This document shows positions 18,614 through 26,469 of a DNA stretch of 64,000 bases, one piece after another. This DNA comes from Nocardia transvalensis (GTDB lineage: Bacteria > Actinomycetota > Actinomycetes > Mycobacteriales > Mycobacteriaceae). Within the stretch, counting starts at the first letter, position 1. Every line of letters begins with the position of its first letter. The notes below the pieces were generated by a model, which saw only the letters and a program-made list of their open reading frames with translations, did no database searches and was not told where the DNA came from. The position numbers and the translations under genes are program-made. Location of the stretch: positions 186,001-250,000 of the forward strand of contig NZ_JADLQQ010000005.1 in the NCBI RefSeq assembly GCF_015477765.1, written 5' to 3'.

Positions 18614-18678
18614 GAAACAGCGTGTGCCGGACGACCGCTGCCTACGCAGTTCATCGGAAATCCGGCACACGCTGTTTC
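18614..18678 (-). promoter_or_regulatory. Perfect 18-bp inverted repeat between livK and livH
   Basis: GAAACAGCGTGTGCCGGA (18614-18631) and TCCGGCACACGCTGTTTC (18661-18678) are exact complements with a 29-base loop. In the operon mRNA this makes a stable hairpin between the binding-protein and permease genes. In other ABC operons such hairpins act as a partial terminator or 3' stabiliser that keeps binding protein in excess. Confidence 0.75.
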
Positions 18679-18691
18679 GAACCGATGTTGC

Positions 18692-19942
18692 CTACTTGAC
18701 CTCGTACATCCAGATCAGCGCGTTCTGCAATTCACCGGTCGCATCCCACTTGTAGCGGCGGGCCAACCCCTGCCCGTCGTAGTTGCGCACATGCTCGACG
18801 ATGTCGGCGCGCGACACCTTCCCCGCATCGATGGCCTTCAGCACGATCGTGGTCAGGTCGTAACCCTCCACCGAGTAGGTGCCCGGCTCATATCCGTTGA
18901 GCGCCTTGTAATCGGCGGTGAACTTTTCCGGCTCGGGACCGCACGGGCACGACAGGATCGCACCCTTGGACGCATTGCCGGCCTGCCGGACGAACTCGAT
19001 ATCGCGGACACCGTCATCGGAGATGAACGTGGATGTCACGCCGCCGGAGCGCAGCTGCTGCGCGAACGGTGAGGCGTCACCGTAGTAACCCGCGTAATAG
19101 ATCGCATCGGGCTTGGCGGCCGCCAGCTTCGACACCGTGGCCGAGAAATCCTTGTCGCCCTGCTTGATATTGGCCGCGCAGCTCGGATCGGCCACGCCCG
19201 GACCGAGCGTGTCCGCCACCGACTTCGCCAGACCCGTTGCGTAGTCGGTATTCTCGGCGACCACGCAGATCTTTTTGTACTTGCCGGTCTGCATCAGGTA
19301 CTTGGCCACCGCCGGTCCCTGCAGACCGTCGTTACCGAGCCCGCGGAAGAAGGTCCGCCAGCCGTTCTTGGTCAGATTGACGTTCGTGGCCGACGCGGTC
19401 AGCGACAGCAATCCGGCATCGCTGGTGGACTGACCGGTCGCATTCACCTCACCGGAGAAGGTCGGACCGATCAGCGCCACGATGGACGGGTCCCCGATGA
19501 TCGCGGGAACCACCTGGCTGGCCTTCTGCGAGTCGCCCTCGGTGTCGAACTCCCGCAGTTTCACCTGGCACTCGGGGTTGGCCTTGTTGTGCTGGTCCAG
19601 CGCCAGTTTCACGCCGCGCACGATATTGAGGCCGAGGTTCGCGTTCGGCCCGGTCAGCGGCCCCGACATCGCGATCGTCAGCGGGCCGCACTTCGCCTTG
19701 CCGTCACCGGCCGGATCGGCGGCCGCGGAGGTGTCGGTGGCCGGCACCTCCTTGCCCTCGCTGTCGATCTGCACCACCGGGCGGATCTTCAGGGCGCTGT
19801 CGGCACCGCCGGTGCCGCCCCCGCCGCCTTCGGTCGTCTTGCTGCCGCATCCGGTCACCGCGAGCATTGCCGCGGCTCCGATCACCAGCGCGCCACGGGC
19901 GACACGAAAACGTGTAGCGGTCCGCGTCATTGAACCAAGCAC
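18692..19942 (-). CDS. livK: Branched-chain amino-acid-type ABC transporter substrate-binding lipoprotein
   Basis: 416 residues. A lipoprotein signal ends in AVTGC, followed by a glycine-rich linker and the two-lobed Peripla_BP_6 domain, which opens with LTIAMSGPLTGPNANLGLNIVRGVKLALD. Later family segments include VALIGPTFSGEVNATGQ and the C-terminal WDATGELQNALIWMYEV. GTG is chosen as start because GAGGTG lies five bases upstream; the ATG four codons in would be too far from it. First gene of a four-gene importer operon. Confidence 0.93.
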   Translation of the reverse strand: MLGSMTRTATRFRVARGALVIGAAAMLAVTGCGSKTTEGGGGGTGGADSALKIRPVVQIDSEGKEVPATDTSAAADPAGDGKAKCGPLTIAMSGPLTGPNANLGLNIVRGVKLALDQHNKANPECQVKLREFDTEGDSQKASQVVPAIIGDPSIVALIGPTFSGEVNATGQSTSDAGLLSLTASATNVNLTKNGWRTFFRGLGNDGLQGPAVAKYLMQTGKYKKICVVAENTDYATGLAKSVADTLGPGVADPSCAANIKQGDKDFSATVSKLAAAKPDAIYYAGYYGDASPFAQQLRSGGVTSTFISDDGVRDIEFVRQAGNASKGAILSCPCGPEPEKFTADYKALNGYEPGTYSVEGYDLTTIVLKAIDAGKVSRADIVEHVRNYDGQGLARRYKWDATGELQNALIWMYEVK

Positions 19943-20126
19943 GATACACCTCTATGTCCTGCCGAACCCCGGGATCACCGGGGCGGGCCGACCATGCGGC
20001 CCGGCTCAGAACTTAGCGGTGCAGAGTGCGGCGCGGGTCACATTCGCGCCATTTTTCATGAGTTCGGTCCAAGAAATTTCCACTACGCAGCATTGCCATT
20101 TTGTAAATGCACGGCAACGTCAAGCC

Positions 20127-20747
20127 CTACGACTTAGGGGCAAGGTTCTCCAGTACCACCTCGGCCACCGCCTTCATGGTGGTACGGCGGTCCATTGCGG
20201 TGCGCTGGATCCACTTGAACGCCTGCGGCTCGGACAACCCCTGCGTCTGCATCAGCACGCCCTTCGCGCGTTCGACGAGCTTGCGCGTCTCCAGGCGATC
20301 CGCGAGATTGGCGACCTCGCCCTCCAGCGCGGTGATCTCGTGAAAACGGCTGGCCGCCAACTCGATCGCGGGCACCAGATCGGACTTGGTGAACGGCTTG
20401 ACCAGATACGCCATCGCACCGGCGTCCCGGGCCCGCTCCACCAGGTCGCGCTGGCTGAACGCGGTCAGAATCACCACCGGCGCAACGCGTTTCGACGCGA
20501 TCTCCGCCGCCGCATCGATGCCGTCACGACGCGGCATCTTCACATCCATGATCACCAGATCGGGTCGCAACTCCTCGGCCAGGTCGACCGCCTGCTGGCC
20601 GTCACCCGCCTCGCCCACCACCTGATAGCCCTCTTCGGAGAGCATCTCCACCAGGTCCATCCGGATGAGAGCCTCGTCCTCGGCGACGACCACCCGCTTC
20701 GCGACGGTCCCCGCATCCTTCTTCGCGCCCCCTGCTGACGTTCCCAT
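20127..20747 (-). CDS. pdtaR: PdtaR-type response regulator with ANTAR RNA-binding domain
   Basis: 206 residues, close in length and layout to Rv1626 of M. tuberculosis. The receiver domain (about 18-135) has the acidic pair AEDEALIRMD, phosphoacceptor LVIMDVKMPRRDG, LTAFSQRDL and VKPFTKSDL. The C-terminal ANTAR domain (about 150-205) has the tri-helical pattern ending VERAKGVLMQTQGLSEPQAFKWIQRTA. Such proteins are phosphorylated by PdtaS and bind dual hairpins in target mRNAs to prevent termination. GAGGGG stands seven bases before the ATG. No kinase gene is adjacent. Confidence 0.95.
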   Translation of the reverse strand: MGTSAGGAKKDAGTVAKRVVVAEDEALIRMDLVEMLSEEGYQVVGEAGDGQQAVDLAEELRPDLVIMDVKMPRRDGIDAAAEIASKRVAPVVILTAFSQRDLVERARDAGAMAYLVKPFTKSDLVPAIELAASRFHEITALEGEVANLADRLETRKLVERAKGVLMQTQGLSEPQAFKWIQRTAMDRRTTMKAVAEVVLENLAPKS

Positions 20748-20919
20748 AGACAGACCCCTCGTGATTCCGATGTCGACACCCGGCGCCTACCGCTCCGACG
20801 CCCCACTCGCCGGCTCGGCACGCACCCGAGTGCCCTAAAGCGTACCGTTCAACACCACCCAGAACCCATCTACCCAGCGCAAAGGCCAGCGCGCCTCGCC
20901 GATTTCGGCATATCCGCCG

Positions 20920-21028
20920 CACCCGCTATCATTTTCCGCCCCCGATGTGCGCAACGGCGAATGCGCAGACCCGACGGTTTCGAAATCCTTTTGCGCAAAA
21001 GTATGTGTCACCGCCGGTGCACACTCGG
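20920..21028 (+). pseudogene. Possible decayed tRNA-Leu copy with its promoter region
   Basis: Three blocks occur in the same order and spacing as at the intact tRNA-Leu further right. CACCCGCTATCATTT is identical (20920-20934 and 26007-26021). GCAGAC-C-CGACGGT (20965-20978) matches GCAGAC-G-CGACGGT (26051-26064). CACACTCGG is identical (21020-21028 and 26106-26114). Offsets agree to one base over 108-109 bases. The intervening sequence is strongly diverged and the acceptor stem no longer pairs, so it cannot be functional. Its 3' block overlaps the end of the flavoprotein gene. Homology needs an alignment test. Confidence 0.45.
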
Positions 21029-22201
21029 GTCGGCCGGGTGCGGCGTTCGGACAACCTGTTCGATGTTTTCGGACATGAGTTCGTGCATAACCTCACTGGG
21101 TCCCGCCGCGAGGACGGCACCGGCCGCGTCCCGGTAGATCCGGGCCGGGGCCGCATCCTCCCGATATCCGCGGACACCGTGGTACTGCAGGCAGGTGCGG
21201 GCCGCCTCGGCGGCGAGTTCCGTCGCCCTGAGTTTGGCGTTCGCGGCGGTGTAGGTGTCCAGTTGCCCGAGGCTGTGCAGCCGGGCCGCCCGATAGAGGG
21301 AGGCGGTGAGCACGTCCAGCTCGCTCACCAGCGCGGACAGCCGGTGCCGGATCACCTGCCGGGATCCCAGGGAGGCCCCGTCCAGGATGCGGGTGCGGAC
21401 GTGGGACAGGGTCAGCTCCAGGCAGTGCCGCGCTCCCCCCAGCGCCAGCAGCCCGGCGACGAGCCTTTCGAAGTCGAGCGCGGCCATCAGGTGCAGCAGG
21501 GCGCGGTTCCGGCGGCCGAGCAGATTGCCGGCGGCGACGGGCGTGTCGTGGAGGTCGATGCGGCAGATCCCGGCGCTGCGCCAGCCCAGCATGGGTGTGG
21601 CCGTGCGTCGCACCGGCACGTCGCGCAGGTCCACGATCAGCAACGAGGCTCCGGCCAGCGCGTTGGACAGCGGTTTCGCCGATGTCGTGGCCAGGGTGAT
21701 CAGCACGTCGGCCTGCAGGCCGTTGGCGACGGGGCTCTTGGTGCCCGTCACGCGATATCCCTCGGCGGCCTGCTCGGCGCGGGTCCGCAGATCCCTCAGA
21801 TCGGATCCGGCGTCCGGTTCGCTGACGGCCAGGCCGACGACGAGCTCGCCTCGCCGCAGCCCGTCCAGATAGCGCCGCTGCTGCTCATCGGTGCCGAAGC
21901 AGGCCAGATAGTAGGCCGCCATGTAGGCGTGCACGGCGATGCTCGCCCGTACCCCGGCGTACCCCGTTCGCCCGAGTTCCTCGAGGAAGATGGCGCTGCG
22001 CAGGAATTGCGGGCCCGACAAACCGATATTCAGCAACCCACGAGCGCCGAGATCGGGCCAGAGATCACGATCGATGAAGCCCTGCCGCTCCCAGTGATCG
22101 GCTCGGGGGAGCACCGTCTCGGCGAGGGCGGAGCGGACCGATTCGCGGAATGCCGAATCCTCCCGGGCCTGGTCGTGCTCGCCGAGGATGTCGGCGGTCA
22201 T
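21008..22201 (-). CDS. Acyl-CoA dehydrogenase-like flavoprotein (KtzA-like), halogenase operon
   Basis: 397 residues with the acyl-CoA dehydrogenase fold: N-terminal helical domain, FAD-binding beta domain with GLAVSEPDAGSDLRDLRT and VTGTKSPVANG, and C-terminal helices with CLQYHGVRGYRED. At the place where classical enzymes have the catalytic base (IYEGT) it reads RIYRDAAG (about 354-361), so the usual glutamate is absent. In the kutzneride pathway a related flavoprotein (KtzA) turns a gamma-chloro-isoleucyl carrier thioester into a cyclopropane. Here a carrier-bound substrate is also likely. Last gene of the operon, coupled by ATGA to the adenylation gene. Confidence 0.85.
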   Translation of the reverse strand: MTADILGEHDQAREDSAFRESVRSALAETVLPRADHWERQGFIDRDLWPDLGARGLLNIGLSGPQFLRSAIFLEELGRTGYAGVRASIAVHAYMAAYYLACFGTDEQQRRYLDGLRRGELVVGLAVSEPDAGSDLRDLRTRAEQAAEGYRVTGTKSPVANGLQADVLITLATTSAKPLSNALAGASLLIVDLRDVPVRRTATPMLGWRSAGICRIDLHDTPVAAGNLLGRRNRALLHLMAALDFERLVAGLLALGGARHCLELTLSHVRTRILDGASLGSRQVIRHRLSALVSELDVLTASLYRAARLHSLGQLDTYTAANAKLRATELAAEAARTCLQYHGVRGYREDAAPARIYRDAAGAVLAAGPSEVMHELMSENIEQVVRTPHPADPSVHRR

Positions 22202-23769
22202 TGTCGCGCAACCCCTTCGGTGAGGGTGGCGAGCAACGCGGTGCGGTCGATCTTTCCGGTGGGGCCGAGCGGCAGAGTGTCCAGAACGACGATGCGGCTG
22301 GGGATCATATAGCCGGGAAGCGAGTGCGCCAAGTGCCGACGGACCGCGTCCGCGTCGAGCGCGGCGCCGCCGGGGGTGACGAATGCGGCCAAGGACTTCT
22401 CTCCGGTGCCGCCCTCGGTCACGGTCACGAAGCATTGCCGAATTCCGCTGTAGCGCATGAGGTGATGGGTGACCTCGCCGAGTTCGATCCGGTGGCCGCG
22501 GATCTTCACCTGGTCGTCGGTGCGCCCCTGGAAGACGAGATTCCCGTCGTCCAGCAGGTAGGCACGATCACCGGTGCGGTACAGGCGCTCGGACATGTCG
22601 CCGATCCGGCAGTCGACGAACCGCTCCCGGGACAGTTCGGGCGCGCCGATATAGCCGGGCGACAGGCCCGGACCACCCAGATGGATTTCCCCCAGCTCGC
22701 CGGGCTCGCACAGGCGCTGCTCGCGGACGAGATAGGCGCTGGTGTTCTGGATGGGCTTGCCGATCGGCAGCGAACTCATCTCCCCCGGCCGGTGGCGGAC
22801 GGGATAGTAGGTCGCGAAGGTCGTAGCTTCCGTCGGCCCGTAGACGCTGACCACTTTGTCCGGTCCCCACCGGTCGACGGCGCGGGTGATGTGCGGTATC
22901 GAATGTGCCTCCCCGCCTGTCAAAATCGTCGCCACGGGATCGAGCACCGCGGGGCTCTCGTCGAGGATCGTGTTGAACAGCGCGGTCGTCAGGAAGACGG
23001 TGCTCACCCGATGGCGGGAGATCGTGTTCCGGAGTTCGGTCAACCTCAGCCAGGGCGCCGGGTACAACACACACGCGCCGCCGGTGAGCAACGCACCCCA
23101 GATCTCGAATGTCGCGGCGTCGAAGGTCACCGGCGACAGCTGCAGGATGCGTGCGGAAGGGCCGAGGTCGGCGTAAACGGCATTGTGCACCAACCGAAGC
23201 ACGCTCCGGTGCCGAGTAGGCACCCCTTTGGGGATCCCCGTCGAGCCGGAGGTGTAGGTGATGTAGGCGATCGAATCGGCGGTGGCCGTGCTCCTCGGTG
23301 TCCGTTGCGGCTGTCCGGGTTCGGGTGCGGAGATCACGGTGAGCGCAGGGAAGCGGCGGGTGTCCTCGACGGGACTGTCGGTGAACAGGTGATGGCAGGC
23401 GGTCTGGTCCAGCATGCGATCCAGTCGTGCGTCGGGCCACCCGCGATCCACCGGCAGGTATGTCGCTGCGCACCTGAGGATTGCGACCAGCGCAACGACG
23501 AGTTCATAGGAGCGCCGCATCGACACCGCCACGACCGAACCCGCATCCACACCGCATTCGACGAGCCGGGCAGCGAACCGGTCGGCATCGACGGCCAGAT
23601 CCGAATAGCTGTATGTGCGAACGCCGTCCATGACGGCAGGCGCCGACGGATAGGTCCGCGCCACGTCGTCGAAGATCTCGGTGATGGTCGCGTCCGGGAA
23701 ATCGGTGGACGTGTCGTTGATCCGCCGGTGGACTTCGAGCGCGTGCGGGGTCGCGGTGAGCGTGATCAT
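22198..23769 (-). CDS. Free-standing NRPS adenylation domain, halogenase operon (CytC1/KtzB-like)
   Basis: 523 residues, a complete amino-acid adenylation domain with no condensation or carrier domain. Core motifs: A3 TYTSGSTGIPKG (171-182), A4 FDAATFEIWG (216-225), A5 VYGPTEATTF, A7 YRTGDRAYL, A8 QVKIRGHRIELGEV and A10 PTGKIDR with the lysine at 506. Reading the eight pocket positions against GrsA by hand gives D-A-F-L-L-G-V-T-F-K, like valine/isoleucine-type pockets, so the substrate is probably a small aliphatic amino acid. It would load the separate carrier protein. Coupled by four-base overlaps to the thioesterase before it and the flavoprotein after it. Confidence 0.92.
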   Translation of the reverse strand: MITLTATPHALEVHRRINDTSTDFPDATITEIFDDVARTYPSAPAVMDGVRTYSYSDLAVDADRFAARLVECGVDAGSVVAVSMRRSYELVVALVAILRCAATYLPVDRGWPDARLDRMLDQTACHHLFTDSPVEDTRRFPALTVISAPEPGQPQRTPRSTATADSIAYITYTSGSTGIPKGVPTRHRSVLRLVHNAVYADLGPSARILQLSPVTFDAATFEIWGALLTGGACVLYPAPWLRLTELRNTISRHRVSTVFLTTALFNTILDESPAVLDPVATILTGGEAHSIPHITRAVDRWGPDKVVSVYGPTEATTFATYYPVRHRPGEMSSLPIGKPIQNTSAYLVREQRLCEPGELGEIHLGGPGLSPGYIGAPELSRERFVDCRIGDMSERLYRTGDRAYLLDDGNLVFQGRTDDQVKIRGHRIELGEVTHHLMRYSGIRQCFVTVTEGGTGEKSLAAFVTPGGAALDADAVRRHLAHSLPGYMIPSRIVVLDTLPLGPTGKIDRTALLATLTEGVARQ

Positions 23770-24518
23770 CGTGAGAGTCCTAATCGTGCGGTGAGCACCG
23801 TCAGTAGCTCGTCGCGATGAGTGTCGAGAAAGAAATGACCGCCTGGCATCTCCAGCAGTTCGAAGCCTGCGCACGTGTGGTCGGCCCAACCCGCCATCGC
23901 CACCTTGTCGTCGATGGAGTCGTCACGTCCGTACATTGCGGTCACCGGAACGGTAATGGGTCGGCCCGCATGGCGGTCGTCCCACAATTCCGACAGCCGG
24001 ATATCTGCACGGACCGATGCCGACAGCAGGCTTATCAGGGGCTCGTCGTCGAAGATCTCCTCGGGTGTCCCGCCCAATTGACGCAGCGCGGCACGGAACT
24101 GCGGCTCGGGCAGGGGGTGCATGAAGGGACGCTGCTGCGGGACGCTCGGACCTCGGCTGCCCGAGACGAACAGTCGCATCGGCGGGTTCGCATCTCCGGA
24201 CCGCTGGATGAGTTCGTACGCCAGGCGGGCGCCGAAGCTGTGGCCGTAGAACGCGTGCGGCCCACGGCGATAGAGAGCCAGCGACCGGGACGCGTCGGCG
24301 ACCAGGAAGTCCCAGTCTTCGTACGGCGGATCGAGTATTCGCCGTCCACGGCCCGGCAACTGTAACGACACCAGCTCGATGCGGTCCGGCAGATCTTTCG
24401 CCCATTGTCGGAACATGTCATGGCTGCCGCCCGCATAGGGCAGGCAGATCAGCGTGATCGGCGGCGTTGCCGCGGCAGGCCGCAGCACCACCGCCGCATC
24501 GGTGTTCACCCTCGGCAC
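23766..24518 (-). CDS. Type II thioesterase, halogenase operon (CytC4-like)
   Basis: 250 residues of the GrsT-type alpha/beta hydrolase family. It has the opening LICLPYAGGSHDMFRQWA, the nucleophile GHSFGARLAYEL with Ser94, the acid in AMYGRDDSIDD and His228 in MPGGHFFLD. Type II thioesterases hydrolyse acyl groups from carrier proteins. In an operon with no NRPS module this enzyme may release the finished amino acid rather than only proofread. It lies nine bases after the carrier gene and overlaps the adenylation gene by four. Confidence 0.9.
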   Translation of the reverse strand: MPRVNTDAAVVLRPAAATPPITLICLPYAGGSHDMFRQWAKDLPDRIELVSLQLPGRGRRILDPPYEDWDFLVADASRSLALYRRGPHAFYGHSFGARLAYELIQRSGDANPPMRLFVSGSRGPSVPQQRPFMHPLPEPQFRAALRQLGGTPEEIFDDEPLISLLSASVRADIRLSELWDDRHAGRPITVPVTAMYGRDDSIDDKVAMAGWADHTCAGFELLEMPGGHFFLDTHRDELLTVLTARLGLSR

Positions 24519-24527
24519 GGGTATCTC

Positions 24528-24779
24528 TCAGACGCTGTCGAGACGGCCGACGTTGGCGGCAATGGTGGCGGCGATCTCGGTCAGGCTGCTGCGCTCGTAC
24601 AGATCTTCCGGGGGAAGCGCATCCTCACCGAATCGTTCCTCCACTCGGGCGATCAGCCGGGTGGCGGTGAGTGAGGTGCCACCGGCGGCGAAGAAGTCCG
24701 CATCGGCCCCCTCCACCGGCAGGCCGAGATCGGCACACGTCTGCCGGACCCACTGTTCGATGTCCTCGGGGGCGGTCAT
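24528..24779 (-). CDS. Free-standing peptidyl carrier protein, halogenase operon
   Basis: 83 residues, a single thiolation domain. The phosphopantetheine site is [19 protein letters not shown] with Ser36. The third-helix region [20 protein letters not shown] completes the PP-binding fold. It would carry the aminoacyl thioester made by the adenylation protein and present it to the halogenase, as CytC2, SyrB1 or KtzC do. Its ATG overlaps the halogenase stop codon. A phosphopantetheinyl transferase must be supplied from elsewhere. Confidence 0.93.
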   Translation of the reverse strand: MTAPEDIEQWVRQTCADLGLPVEGADADFFAAGGTSLTATRLIARVEERFGEDALPPEDLYERSSLTEIAATIAANVGRLDSV

Positions 24780-25741
24780 GCTCCGCTCACCCCCGGCCGA
24801 ACGGGGAAACTGTATCCATTGACGGTCTGGGTGGCGAATCGGTTGTGCCCGTAGGTGTCCGTGCCGGAGGTGAGCACATTTCCGAATCGTTCCAGGCTGG
24901 CCCGGCCGCCGAATTCCTCCAAACCTTCCGAATACGGGTACACCCGCACGGAGGTGGGCAGATAACGGGCGGCGAATCCGAGGCGCATCTGATCGGTGGC
25001 CCCACTGTGCGGGTGCGATGCGTGCATCAGCGTAGACCAGAAGATGATGAACTGGCCCTGCCGCATCACTTGCGACACCGCCTTGGACTCATCCGGAGAC
25101 CAATTGGGGTCCTTTTGCAGCTGCCGGTAGTCGTAGCCGAAGAACCCGCGCTTGACGCCGTTCTTCTCCATACTGTTGATGGCGTCCAGGTTGTATTCCA
25201 TGACCTTCGACTCATCATAGTTCATGGTCTTGTGCGAACCCGGAATGAACTGCAGGCAGCCATTTTCCACGGTGGCCTCCGTGAAGGCGGTCCACACGGT
25301 GATCGTGCCACCGAACTCCGCATCCTCCGGCCACACTATCTGCGGATACTTCGATCCGGCCACATTCGAGAAGTTGTCGGCCTGATGCCAGTCGGTGCCC
25401 TCGTCCCCCGGATACTTGGGGAAGAACTCGGTACGCCAGCACAGCGTGTCCGGCCCCAGGATGCTGGAGACCCGGTCCACGATCTCCGGACGGGTGATGT
25501 GCTCGGCGAGGAAGTCGATATCCAGGTGCCGGTCGTAGTTCGCCAGGTTGGTCACGCCGGAGACGGCGTTCTTTTCGCTGTAGATGGCGTTCTTCGTGTT
25601 GAGCAGCTTCGGGCGCAGGGCCCGCAGTTTCCGCTCCATATCATCGGGTTCGTACAGGTCGAAGGGCCCGATATACCCCTGCTCATGAAATAACTTCAGC
25701 TCTTCCGCGCTCAGCGCGAAAGTGGCGGTCGACGACGTCAT
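24776..25741 (-). CDS. Nonheme Fe(II)/2-oxoglutarate-dependent halogenase (SyrB2/CytC3/KtzD family)
   Basis: 321 residues, close to SyrB2 along most of its length by recall (for example [62 protein letters not shown]). The metal site reads H119-x-A121 with a distal H240. In hydroxylases the position of A121 is Asp or Glu; alanine leaves room for chloride or bromide, which marks a halogenase. R253 probably binds 2-oxoglutarate. It should halogenate an unactivated carbon of an amino acid held on the carrier protein. First gene of a five-gene coupled operon. AGGGGAG lies four bases before the ATG. Confidence 0.95.
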   Translation of the reverse strand: MTSSTATFALSAEELKLFHEQGYIGPFDLYEPDDMERKLRALRPKLLNTKNAIYSEKNAVSGVTNLANYDRHLDIDFLAEHITRPEIVDRVSSILGPDTLCWRTEFFPKYPGDEGTDWHQADNFSNVAGSKYPQIVWPEDAEFGGTITVWTAFTEATVENGCLQFIPGSHKTMNYDESKVMEYNLDAINSMEKNGVKRGFFGYDYRQLQKDPNWSPDESKAVSQVMRQGQFIIFWSTLMHASHPHSGATDQMRLGFAARYLPTSVRVYPYSEGLEEFGGRASLERFGNVLTSGTDTYGHNRFATQTVNGYSFPVRPGVSGA

Positions 25742-25800
25742 CGGCTCCCCTTGGTCCTACCGTCCGCGGCCCCGGAACCACTTGTGGCGGCCGGGGCGCC

Positions 25801-25824
25801 CCTCCGAGATCTCGCTCTCGGAGG
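25801..25824 (-). promoter_or_regulatory. Hairpin in the leader of the halogenase operon
   Basis: CCTCCGAG and CTCGGAGG form a perfect 8-bp stem with an eight-base loop, 60 bases before the halogenase start. An AT-rich patch just upstream of it in the transcription direction (about 25838-25858) is the likely promoter. The remaining sequence up to the tRNA shows no gene. Confidence 0.4.
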
Positions 25825-26032
25825 CTTCGAGGACTCCGATTTAATCGGCAAACAATCCGCCCCGGAACCCCCCGTTCAGGGGTGACGTCGGCGGGCCGCG
25901 CCACCGAACCACCACACACCCCGTCCTCACCCGCACCGACCCGTAGACCCCCCTTGACAGCACCTCGTCCCCCCGCGACCCCACCGCAATTAGGTCCCGC
26001 CCCACACACCCGCTATCATTTCCCCCCGGTGC

Positions 26033-26119
26033 GCCGAGTTGGCGGAACTGGCAGACGCGACGGTCTCAAAAACCGTTGTCCTCACGGACGTGTGGGTTCG
26101 AGTCCCACACTCGGCACCA
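26033..26119 (+). tRNA. tRNA-Leu (anticodon CAA)
   Basis: 87 bases with encoded CCA. The acceptor stem GCCGAGT/ACTCGGC pairs perfectly, anticodon stem ACGGT/ACCGT encloses the loop CTCAAAA with CAA at positions 34-36, the long variable arm GTCC-TCA-GGAC is class II, and the T stem GTGGG/CCCAC encloses TTCGAGT. It reads UUG codons. The promoter region CACCCGCTATCATTT is repeated at the far side of the halogenase operon. Confidence 0.97.
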
Positions 26120-26262
26120 GGTAGATGGTGTTTCTGCGAGCTACTCCCGAGCTCGACGTGCACGGCACCTCGGACGCGACGCTCCTCGAGGAAACCCTCA
26201 TCGACAAGATCCCCCGCTGTCGCACGCCGAGTGGCTCGGTACACAGCCTTCTTATTGGTGGA

Positions 26263-26451
26263 CTACAGTCGCACCCAGGCTTGTGCAACGTCACCGAGAT
26301 TCCACCACGAAACATGTTGGGCGTCTGAGGCTTCCAGCTTCCACGCCTCCTCCAGGCGTTCGAAGAAGGCATCGTCACCGGTCTTCCCACCCTTCGGCTC
26401 GCCGATACACGCCAGGTACGTTTTGGCTTCACCGGAAGCTTGACATCGGAC
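26263..26451 (-). pseudogene. Open protein-like stretch without start codon, gene remnant
   Basis: A 62-residue open stretch bounded by stops reads with protein-like composition (CIGEPKGGKTGDDAFFERLE, EAWKLEASDAQHVSWWNLGD, ending VAQAWVRL). There is no start codon and I recognise no family. It lies in the 350-base gap between tRNA-Leu and the PPOX gene, where gene debris from integrative elements is common. The rest of that gap holds nothing I can support. Confidence 0.3.
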
Positions 26452-26469
26452 CTAGCTAGTCTGTCGGCT

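Noticed and set aside
22150..23820. Long open frame on the plus strand opposite the adenylation gene
   Set aside because: It is the mirror effect of high third-position GC. Its translation is Arg/Gly/Asp-rich low-complexity sequence with no domain, whereas the minus strand has all adenylation motifs.
26440..26462. TTGACA plus TAGTCT as a standard promoter of the PPOX gene
   Set aside because: The spacer is only 11 bases, too short for a normal sigma-factor promoter; only the -10 with leaderless start remains plausible.
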